DNA of 22,774 bases from JBBSVE01 sp038233815 (lineage in GTDB: Bacteria > Pseudomonadota > Alphaproteobacteria > Rhodobacterales > Rhodobacteraceae). Both the position numbers and the translations under genes were made by a program. This document shows, piece by piece, positions 8,168 through 14,350 of the stretch. Location of the stretch: positions 1 to 22,774 of the forward strand of contig JBBSVE010000042.1 in the NCBI GenBank assembly GCA_038233815.1, written 5' to 3'. The notes beneath the pieces were generated by a model. It ran no database searches. It was not told the DNA's origin and saw only the letters and a program-made list of their open reading frames with translations. The first letter of the stretch is position 1, and each line of letters starts with the position of its first letter.

Positions 8168-11100
8168 TTACCCTGCGTCGCCCGGTGCCGGATCGATGCC
8201 GATCGCGCGCAGCAGGTCGTCCGCGCTCTGGCGCCAGGTGATCCAGGGCAGATCGCCCGGGCCGATCGTCCGACCTTCGGCATCGTCGCGCAGCCAGGCC
8301 TCGATCGCTTCCGTCAGAACCTCGGGCCGGGTTCCGTCGAAATAGGCGGCGTGATCCCCCGCGACCTCCCGGAACACCGGGATGTCGCGCGCGAGGATCG
8401 GCAGGCCGATCTGCGCGGCCTCGATCAGCGGCAGCCCGAACCCCTCCCCCTCGCTGGCGGCGATGAGACAGTCGCTGGCGCCGTAGATCCGCTCCAGATA
8501 TTCGTCGCTGATCCCCTCGAGCCAGAAGAGCCTGCGTCCCAGCTCGCCGTGCGACCGGAGGCGCCCGACCAGCGTTTCCATGTTCCAGCCCTGCTTGCCG
8601 ACGATCACGAGGGTCGCGTCCCCGCCATCCCGCCACAGCCGTTCGAACGCCGCAACCGTCTGGATATGGCCCTTGCGCGGCTCGACGGTGCCCACCATCA
8701 GGAACGTGGGCTGCGCCGCGAGAGCCTCCAGCACCGGCCCCGCATCGGGCGGAATCCCCGAGGACGGCTGCGAGCTGGCAAGATCGGCGCCCATGTGAAA
8801 CCAGCCGATCCGCGGCTTGGGCGCACCCCCCGGATGATGGGCCCGGAGCCAGTCCCGCAGATCGTCCGCTGTCGTTTGCGAGATGCACACCGCATGATCC
8901 GCGCGGGCGACGAGTGCGATCCACGCGGCGAACATCGGCGCGGAGCCGGACGGAAACATCTGCGGCATCGTCACCGGAAGCAGATCGTAGACGACAAAGG
9001 AACTGGCGACCCCGGACGCGCCCATCCGCTCCATCGCGCGGGTGTGGTGCGGGACCATCGCGAAATTGAGGTCGAGATTGATGAAATGATCCCCCGCCGA
9101 CCAGTCCACGGGCGCGTCCGTCGTCCAGTCGGACGCAATGTCGAGCAACCGGCAGGTCAGCTTGCGCGAATAGCGATACCGTTCGAGCGTCGGGTCGAGC
9201 CAGACCGGCTCGACCTTCCATCCCGGCGGAGGTGCTTTCAGCCAGCGCATCAGGATGGCACGCACAACGCGCTGGATCCCCGTCCTGTGATCCATGGCGC
9301 TGAGCCCCGTCACATCGACGAAGAGCTGGCGGACGCGCGGACGGAGCGGGAGGCTGTCGGACACCGCTTGCGCCAGCACGATGTCGCGCCCGAAGTCCGC
9401 AGGAAGTGCTGCCAGACGCTCGACGAGGGCGTTGTTTGTTCTGCTGGTCCGCAGCGCGTTGCGCTCGATGCAATCGCGATATTTTCCCGCGCAGACCTCT
9501 GGCGCATGGCGCTCCTCGACCGCGCGGCGGCCGGCCTCTGCCAGCGTTTTCCGACGCTGCGGATCGTCGGCCAAAGCGTCGATTGCGCGTGCAAGATCGT
9601 CCGTGCCGAACGCATCGGGAATACGGCACACGGTATCGGGCGACAGGTCTGCCAGGCTTCCATGGGCATTCACGATCACCGGCACCCGGTAAGTCTGCGC
9701 GTCGAGCACTGCGGCGGAGCTTTCCCCGCGCGACGCGGAGCGCAACTGGACGGCGATGTCGGCCGCTTGCAGATAGTCGCGATATTCCGCGTCCGCGACC
9801 CAGCCGGAGAGCGTGACGATCCGGTCCAGTCCCCGCGTCGCGATCACCTCCGCCAGCGCGTTCTTGTCCTCGCCGGCCTCGCCTGCGAAAACGAGGCGCG
9901 CCTTGCCGGTTTTCGCGGTGGCGCTGGCGGCAAAGCCGTCGATCAGCCGCTCGGACGGCTTGTTTCGTCCTATGGCTCCGAAGCTGCAGATCAGCAGGGC
10001 GTCGGGTGCGATCCCCAGCCTTTCGCGGGCGGCGATCCGGTCCGCCTCCGACAGATCGGCGATCACCCGGAGCAGCGGGATCTCGCACCAGTCATCCGCA
10101 GCGCCCGGACCAAAGAACCGCTCCGCCAAAGCGCGGGGATGGGAGGAGTGGACGATCACGCCCGCCGCGGCCCGCAGGACATCGCCGTTCGCCGGCCAGT
10201 CCAGTACCGAGTCCACGATGCCGCGTTCCCCCGAACGGCTGTCCCGGACCGCGCCATAGCCGTGATCCTCCGCAAGCAACCGGGTGTAGCTGTCATGGCC
10301 CCGGATCAGCTGGGCGCCGGAGAGGTAGAAATCATGCAGCACCACCGTGCCGGGAATATCCTGAACCAGATCGAACATGCCGAGGTGAAAGCCGGAGTTG
10401 CCGAACTGGTAGAGCACACGGTCGAAGCTGCGGGCATTGGCGCGGAACCAGTCTACGCTCCGGGTCGGGAACCGGTCGAGGCCATCGACGCGGTCCTGCG
10501 CCACGATCAGGTCGATATCGTAGTAGCGGGCCAGATGGGGCAGCAGCTCGGCGGCATAGAAACTGATCCCGCTCCGTTCCGGCGGCAGGGGGGAGACGAA
10601 AGCGAGGCGGGGCTTGGTGAGTGTCACGGTGGCGGGCGGCGGCCGGGCCGCGAGAGCGCGGAGGGCACCCAGCGCACGCGCGGCAGTGTCGTTCCAGTCA
10701 AAGCGCGCGGCCTGCACCGGCGCGTGATCGCGCAGCGACTGGCGGAACGCGTCGTCCGTCAGCACGCGCAGGATCGCGCCCGTCATGGCGGGGACGGACA
10801 ACGGATCGAAGAGCGCATCCTCGCGCCCGATCACCTCGGGTGTGCTGGAGGCGTTGGCCCCGATGACGGCCGCGCCGCAGCGCATCGCCTCCAGCACCGG
10901 CAGGCCAAAGCCTTCATATAAGCTTGGAAAGACGAATGCGGCGCAGTGGCGGTAGAGCGCCACCAGCATGTCGTCCGGCACGAAACCGGTCAGGATCAGG
11001 CCGTCGTCGGGCAGGCCCGATGTGTGGGCGAGCGCCATCAGGCGCGCTTTTTCCGCAGGCTCCACCCGGCAGACGATGCCCAGCTGGTGTGCGTCCCGCA

Positions 11101-11845
11101 CCTCGGGCGGCAGGGCGGCGAAGGCCTCGATCAGGCGGTCGATATTCTTGCGATGGTCGATCCCGCCCGTGTAGAGGAGACAGGGACGGGTGAAGCCGAG
11201 GTCCGTGCCGATCCGCGCCCGCGTCTCTGCCGACACGGGATCGGGGCGGAACATCGGATCGACGTCCGAGCCGATGGAGACGACGCGCTCCGGGTCGATG
11301 TCGAGCTGCCGCACGGCATCGCGCGCGGAGCCGTCCGAGATCGTCAGCAGGCAATCCGCAGATTTCAGGCAGAGCACCCGGTCCCGATACCAGTCCCCGG
11401 TTCCGGCATGCGTCAGGTAGATCTCGGGATGGATCAGCGGGATCAGATCGTAGAGCACGACCGCCGTCGGGACCACCCCGATGCCCGTCACCGCATCGTC
11501 ATGGAGCCCCTCGAAGAGGCTCGTCACCAGCACCACATCGGGCGAGCAGGAGGCGATGACCGCCTCCCGGATCGCCTCCGCGGCAAGGCGGTTGTCCTCA
11601 TTTCCCGGACATGACACCGGCGGTGCCGCGGTCCAGACCCGAACCTCCGCATCGGGGCGGAGCGACAAAAGCCCCCGGCGCAGGCGCAGGTTGTCCGCAC
11701 CGATCATGCCGTTCAGAAGCAGCGTGATGTGATCGTCCGGGGTCTGGCGCAACATCGCCTCCACCAGCCCCCGGCTATAGCGCCCAATGCCGCGGTTCGC
11801 GCTCCCGGAGGTCTGGAGCGCCTGAAGGTCTATGAGAATGCGCAA
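8168..11845 (-). CDS. Giant glycosyltransferase with three GT4-like modules
   Basis: A 1225-residue protein with three successive GT-B modules, resembling in architecture the multidomain mannosyl/rhamnosyltransferases of O-antigen synthesis (WbdA type). Module 1 (about 1-395) starts MRILIDLQAL, contains GIGRYSRGL and LLYTGGIDHRKN, and has the E-x7-E motif EGFGLPVLE at 311-319. Module 2 (about 412-795) starts RLAFVSPLPPERSGISFYAA; its equivalent site reads RGESSAAVLDAQ near 706-717, so the second glutamate is not conserved. Module 3 (about 838-1225) starts LFVDVTGLSAMDHRTGIQRV, contains VGTVEPRKGH, and has EGFGLPLIE at 1134-1142. The start is a TTG at 11845 supported by AAGGA (11853-11857) 7 bases upstream; no better start is near. 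Only 14 bases separate it from the preceding repeat-protein gene. No membrane segments are evident, so it probably works at the cytoplasmic face. Donor and linkage are unknown. Confidence 0.9.
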   Translation of the reverse strand: MRILIDLQALQTSGSANRGIGRYSRGLVEAMLRQTPDDHITLLLNGMIGADNLRLRRGLLSLRPDAEVRVWTAAPPVSCPGNEDNRLAAEAIREAVIASCSPDVVLVTSLFEGLHDDAVTGIGVVPTAVVLYDLIPLIHPEIYLTHAGTGDWYRDRVLCLKSADCLLTISDGSARDAVRQLDIDPERVVSIGSDVDPMFRPDPVSAETRARIGTDLGFTRPCLLYTGGIDHRKNIDRLIEAFAALPPEVRDAHQLGIVCRVEPAEKARLMALAHTSGLPDDGLILTGFVPDDMLVALYRHCAAFVFPSLYEGFGLPVLEAMRCGAAVIGANASSTPEVIGREDALFDPLSVPAMTGAILRVLTDDAFRQSLRDHAPVQAARFDWNDTAARALGALRALAARPPPATVTLTKPRLAFVSPLPPERSGISFYAAELLPHLARYYDIDLIVAQDRVDGLDRFPTRSVDWFRANARSFDRVLYQFGNSGFHLGMFDLVQDIPGTVVLHDFYLSGAQLIRGHDSYTRLLAEDHGYGAVRDSRSGERGIVDSVLDWPANGDVLRAAAGVIVHSSHPRALAERFFGPGAADDWCEIPLLRVIADLSEADRIAARERLGIAPDALLICSFGAIGRNKPSERLIDGFAASATAKTGKARLVFAGEAGEDKNALAEVIATRGLDRIVTLSGWVADAEYRDYLQAADIAVQLRSASRGESSAAVLDAQTYRVPVIVNAHGSLADLSPDTVCRIPDAFGTDDLARAIDALADDPQRRKTLAEAGRRAVEERHAPEVCAGKYRDCIERNALRTSRTNNALVERLAALPADFGRDIVLAQAVSDSLPLRPRVRQLFVDVTGLSAMDHRTGIQRVVRAILMRWLKAPPPGWKVEPVWLDPTLERYRYSRKLTCRLLDIASDWTTDAPVDWSAGDHFINLDLNFAMVPHHTRAMERMGASGVASSFVVYDLLPVTMPQMFPSGSAPMFAAWIALVARADHAVCISQTTADDLRDWLRAHHPGGAPKPRIGWFHMGADLASSQPSSGIPPDAGPVLEALAAQPTFLMVGTVEPRKGHIQTVAAFERLWRDGGDATLVIVGKQGWNMETLVGRLRSHGELGRRLFWLEGISDEYLERIYGASDCLIAASEGEGFGLPLIEAAQIGLPILARDIPVFREVAGDHAAYFDGTRPEVLTEAIEAWLRDDAEGRTIGPGDLPWITWRQSADDLLRAIGIDPAPGDAG

Positions 11846-11852
11846 GCTCCGG

Positions 11853-11857
11853 TCCTT
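11853..11857 (-). promoter_or_regulatory. Shine-Dalgarno site supporting the TTG start of the triple glycosyltransferase
   Basis: Reads AAGGA on the minus strand, 7 bases before the TTG at 11845-11843, inside the 14-base gap after the upstream stop codon. Confidence 0.6.
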
Positions 11858-11859
11858 GC

Positions 11860-12204
11860 CTAGCTACCGTGCTGCGCGCGGCGGGCGGCGATACGGGTGT
11901 AGATGTGCTGCGCCTCCTGGCTGAGCGACGGCTGCGCGCCGAATGGCAGGCGCATTGCACGGGGAAGGGTCTGATAGGCCTCGCTCTGGAACCAGCGCAG
12001 GAACGGCTTGTAGGGGCGTCCGTCGGGGTGGAGGACGAAACCCTGAAAGATGCCGCGCGGCTTGCCGTTCTTGTGAAAGAGCACCCGGCGCAGGAGCTTC
12101 TTCGGCTTGCCCGACGGCCGGAACAAGAGCTGTATCCAGAGCGGATGCCGCGGCGCGGGAGGCGTTTCCGGGCAGCGCCGGACCGGACGGTTTGCAGCCA
12201 TCAT
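11860..12204 (-). CDS. Small protein with three 15-residue repeats, glycosyltransferase partner of unknown function
   Basis: A 114-residue protein with no function I can assign. Its core is three tandem repeats of exactly 15 residues: LFRPSGKPKKLLRRV (27-41), LFHKNGKPRGIFQGF (42-56) and VLHPDGRPYKPFLRW (57-71). They share an invariant Gly at 32, 47 and 62, followed by Lys/Arg-Pro. The core is strongly basic and aromatic; after it come FQSEAYQTLPRAMRLPFG and a polar tail. No signal peptide or clear membrane span is visible. The ATG at 12204 (or the adjacent one at 12201) is chosen because GGGAGG (12214-12219) lies 9 bases upstream; a GTG at 12225 would lie upstream of that site. The stop is 14 bases before the triple glycosyltransferase, so the two are very likely one operon. 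Possible roles are binding of glycan, lipid phosphate or the enzyme itself; these are guesses. Confidence 0.75.
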   Translation of the reverse strand: MMAANRPVRRCPETPPAPRHPLWIQLLFRPSGKPKKLLRRVLFHKNGKPRGIFQGFVLHPDGRPYKPFLRWFQSEAYQTLPRAMRLPFGAQPSLSQEAQHIYTRIAARRAQHGS

Positions 12205-12947
12205 CCCAACCGACCTCCCATGCACGGCATAAAAGATGCCGCCCGCAGCGTGGCGGTTTTGGCATGGACCACGTGGGCCCGCAGCTGCGATATCCCGGCC
12301 CCGATCCGTTGGGCGTTGCGGGCGTCGGGATCGGCCCTCTGACCATGAGACACGGCGGCGGTCTGGCTTTCGTTCCGCGGACGCCCCGCGCGATGCCCGT
12401 GAAGCAGGCCGCCCGGACTGGATTTCGCAACCGGCGCCTTACGGACGCCCGTTTTTCCGAACCCGCCGTGGAGAGGGAGACCCGCCTCCGGCAACTCCGG
12501 CGTCCGCGCGTGATGATCGGGGGGCTGGCCCGTCGGCCTGACTGCCCCGGTCACGACGAGCCACGGGCGTTGGCGCGCCCGGTTACCGTTACGGATCATA
12601 TCCGCCTCAGCGCCCTCAGCGCCCTCAGCGCCCTCAGCGCCCTCAGCGCCCTCAGCGCCCTCAGCACCCTCAGCGTCGAGCCCGAGGACATGGACCTTTA
12701 ATCCTGCCTGCACATGGCCCTCGGCGAAAATGCGCGTCGGCACATGCCTCCCATCGTGGTCGCCCGCCTGTGCCGCGTCGGAAGCACCCGGACCTTGCGT
12801 GGCAGGGGACATGGCCACGCAAGGTCCGTCCTGCACGGCGATACCAGGATTGAGCGCGCCTGGCGTCCGGGCGCCCTCGACAAAGCCCGGCTCCACACCC
12901 CGACGCATCACGGCCTCGCAAGTCTGGGCGCAGGAGGTGAGGGTCAT
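12201..12947 (-). CDS. Doubtful ORF with Glu-Gly-Ala repeats
   Basis: An open frame of 248 codons starting MTLTSCAQTC at 12947. It reads the 9-bp tandem array in frame as repeated Glu-Gly-Ala (seven copies plus a flanking partial) and ends with a TGA that overlaps the ATG of the next gene as ATGA (12204-12201). In favour: the ATGA junction, no stop over the whole length, and a repeat length that keeps frame. Against: only a weak AAAGG about 11 bases upstream, no recognisable family, composition rich in Arg, Pro, Gly and His, and a hand estimate (downstream of the repeats) of about 75% G/C at third positions with about 60% at second positions, less polarised than the neighbours. It could be a collagen-like low-complexity protein, a decayed gene, or just a stop-free stretch in high-GC DNA. 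Confidence 0.22.
   Translation of the reverse strand: MTLTSCAQTCEAVMRRGVEPGFVEGARTPGALNPGIAVQDGPCVAMSPATQGPGASDAAQAGDHDGRHVPTRIFAEGHVQAGLKVHVLGLDAEGAEGAEGAEGAEGAEGAEGAEADMIRNGNRARQRPWLVVTGAVRPTGQPPDHHARTPELPEAGLPLHGGFGKTGVRKAPVAKSSPGGLLHGHRAGRPRNESQTAAVSHGQRADPDARNAQRIGAGISQLRAHVVHAKTATLRAASFMPCMGGRLG
12214..12219 (-). promoter_or_regulatory. Shine-Dalgarno site of the 15-residue-repeat gene
   Basis: Reads GGGAGG on the minus strand, 9 bases before the ATG at 12204. It selects this start over the GTG at 12225, which lies upstream of the site. Confidence 0.6.
12608..12670. repeat. 9-bp tandem repeat array
   Basis: Seven direct copies of CAGCGCCCT: six exact, and the seventh (12662-12670) with a single G-to-A change (CAGCACCCT). 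Partial copies continue at each edge. On the minus strand the unit reads GAGGGCGCT-type (Glu-Gly-Ala in the open frame); on the plus strand it reads Ser-Ala-Leu in one frame. A change in copy number would not shift any frame. Confidence 0.97.
12789..12828. repeat. Perfect 15-bp inverted repeat
   Basis: Arms CGGACCTTGCGTGGC (12789-12803) and GCCACGCAAGGTCCG (12814-12828) pair without mismatch around a 10-base loop AGGGGACATG. Neither strand has a T run after the stem, so a classical intrinsic terminator is doubtful. It lies about 240 bases past the nfeD-like stop and about 585 bases upstream of the repeat-gene start. Confidence 0.95.
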
Positions 12948-12961
12948 GGCAAGATGCGCCT

Positions 12962-13000
12962 TTCCGTGGCTTCGGGTCGGAATACGGGTGAGCCACGGGA
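12962..13000. repeat. Hairpin downstream of the nfeD-like gene
   Basis: Arms CCGTGGCT (12964-12971) and AGCCACGG (12991-12998) pair perfectly around a 19-base loop, and the stem extends by one G-T and one T-A pair to 12962/13000. It begins about 70 bases after the stop of the nfeD-like gene. It could end or stabilise that transcript, but there is no U tract. Confidence 0.6.
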
Positions 13001-13069
13001 TACCATGCAGGCGGCGGCTTGCAACATTCGATCGTGATGCCCGGTTTCCATCGTGACGCCGGGGCCCGG

Positions 13070-13345
13070 TCAGTTGTCGTTGATGTCCCGGTCCCAGATC
13101 TTGACCTGACCCACGCGGGTGCCGAGCAGCCTGCGCATCGCGAACCACGCGCCGAGCGAGGCGAGCGCGAACACGAGGATCATCACCGCCACATGCCCCC
13201 CGAACGCGCCAAGCGCCACGAGGATGCCGGTCAGCACCGCGCCGGCCGCGAAACCGAGGAAGATGAACCCAGGCAGCAGCACCTCCGCCGCGCCGAGGAT
13301 CACGCCGCCCGCGACCCAGACCCACCAGACCGACAGCCAGCTCAT
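13070..13345 (-). CDS. qmcB: NfeD-like membrane protein, partner of SPFH protein
   Basis: A 91-residue inner-membrane protein of the short NfeD type, like E. coli YbbJ/QmcB but shorter than the roughly 150 residues there. Three hydrophobic segments are visible: VWWVWVAGGVILGAAEVLL (about 6-24), FIFLGFAAGAVLTGILVAL (27-45) and VAVMILVFALASLGAWFA (52-69). A short cytoplasmic or periplasmic tail LLGTRVGQVKIWDRDINDN follows; the usual C-terminal OB-fold beta-barrel is thus missing or reduced. The ATG overlaps the stop of the SPFH gene (ATGA, 13345-13342), indicating coupled translation. NfeD proteins associate with SPFH proteins in membrane-quality or microdomain functions. The pairing is strong evidence for identity; the precise role is not known. 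Confidence 0.85.
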   Translation of the reverse strand: MSWLSVWWVWVAGGVILGAAEVLLPGFIFLGFAAGAVLTGILVALGAFGGHVAVMILVFALASLGAWFAMRRLLGTRVGQVKIWDRDINDN

Positions 13346-14223
13346 CCGCGGCCCTTGAGCATCCGGAACGCGTCGCCGAAAGCCTCGAGCGCCTGCGCGG
13401 GCACGATGATCGTCTGCTTGCCCGCGCCCTGACCGACCGCCGCCAGCGCCTCGACCTGCTTCAGCGCAACCTGATACTGCGCCGCCTCCAGCCCGTTTTC
13501 CTTGATCGCGACAGCGATGACGCCGGTGGCATAGGCCTCCGCATCGGCCAGAACGCGGCGCGCCTTGGCCTCCTGCTGGGCAGCGTAAAGCTCGCCGTCG
13601 GCGCGCAGTTCCACCGCGCGGCGCTTGCCCTCGGCCTCGGTGACGTTGGCGCGTCGCGCGCGTTCGGCGTTGAGCTGCTGGAGCATCGCGGCCCGCGTCG
13701 CCTCGTCGAGGTTCACGTCCAGAACCTCGGCCCGCGTCACCTCAATTCCCCAGTCGTCGACCATCGCCGCGACCTGCTCGCGCACCTTGCCGATCAGATC
13801 GGCGCGGTTGGACTGCACCTGGTCGAGCTCCAGCACCCCGATCTCCGACCGCACGATGCCCGCGACCGTGGTGGCGATGGCGGCATCGACGTCGCGGATC
13901 CGGTAGACGGTCTTTTCGGGCTCGGTGATGCGGTAGAACACGCTCGTCTCCACCCGCACCAGCACGTTGTCGGCGGTGATCGCGTCCTGCGAGGCGGTCG
14001 GCAATTGCCGTTCCAGCACCGAGACCTTGTGCGCGATCCGGTCGAGGAACGGCACCACGAAGTTGATCCCCGGCCCAAGGACCGAGCGCAGACGGCCGAA
14101 GCGTTCCACGACATGCTTCTCGCTCTGCGGGACGATCCTGACGCCGAGGAAGATGCACAGGATGATGAAGACGGCGATGGCCAGAAGGACCGCATTGCCG
14201 CCGATGAACTGCTGGATATCCAT
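13342..14223 (-). CDS. qmcA: SPFH/band 7 membrane protein (QmcA/stomatin-like)
   Basis: A 293-residue stomatin/prohibitin-family protein, close in length to E. coli QmcA (about 305). One N-terminal membrane anchor (AVLLAIAVFIILCIFLGV, about 11-28) is followed by the SPFH domain: VVERFGRLRSVLGPGINFVVPF (a conserved entry, about 38-59), then DNVLVRVETSVFYRI. An alpha-helical, Ala/Glu/Arg-rich region (about 185-255, including RRANVTEAEGKRRAVELRAD) probably mediates oligomerisation. The C-terminus ends in a short hydrophobic stretch and FRMLKGRG. An AGGAG site stands 7 bases upstream of the ATG at 14223. It overlaps the NfeD-like gene by 4 bases and is divergent from dinB across 127 bases. SPFH/NfeD pairs organise membrane protein quality control or lipid microdomains; here that is inferred from family. 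Confidence 0.92.
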   Translation of the reverse strand: MDIQQFIGGNAVLLAIAVFIILCIFLGVRIVPQSEKHVVERFGRLRSVLGPGINFVVPFLDRIAHKVSVLERQLPTASQDAITADNVLVRVETSVFYRITEPEKTVYRIRDVDAAIATTVAGIVRSEIGVLELDQVQSNRADLIGKVREQVAAMVDDWGIEVTRAEVLDVNLDEATRAAMLQQLNAERARRANVTEAEGKRRAVELRADGELYAAQQEAKARRVLADAEAYATGVIAVAIKENGLEAAQYQVALKQVEALAAVGQGAGKQTIIVPAQALEAFGDAFRMLKGRG

Positions 14224-14350
14224 GGCTCCGCTCCTGTCGTCCGACCCTCGCGGACCATGGCGATAAAGACGCTTTTCCGCAAGGGCCGCGACCGCCGCAG
14301 GGGTCCGCTTTGGCCTCGGCTTGGCGCCGCGTGCCTGCTATGACCGGGCC

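Larger units (their letters stand above)
12205..13069. other. Long interval without a confident gene
   Basis: About 865 bases between the 15-residue-repeat gene and the nfeD-like gene. It holds the 9-bp tandem array (12608-12670), a perfect 15-bp inverted repeat (12789-12828), a second hairpin (12962-13000), a GGCAT/ATGCC mini-hairpin (12226-12240) just upstream of the repeat-gene ribosome site, and an 8-bp CCACGTGG palindrome (12269-12276). The promoter of the minus-strand glycosyltransferase operon presumably lies here, but no clear -35/-10 pair was found. Short open frames on both strands resemble no protein family I recognise. Confidence 0.7.

Noticed and set aside
8351..10921. Plus-strand open frame of 856 codons
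   Set aside because: Antisense to the triple glycosyltransferase, whose motifs are unmistakable. The plus product shows no domain and has an antisense-type composition.
12601..12680. CRISPR array
   Set aside because: The units are 9 bp in direct contact without spacers, and no cas genes are present; this is a simple tandem repeat.
12714..13056. Two overlapping short plus-strand frames of about 107 codons in the long gap
   Set aside because: No ribosome sites, no family resemblance, and they run through the inverted repeats; more likely chance frames.
14224..14350. LexA/SOS box for dinB
   Set aside because: No GTTC or GAAC direct-repeat pair with the spacing known for alphaproteobacterial LexA was found between qmcA and dinB.
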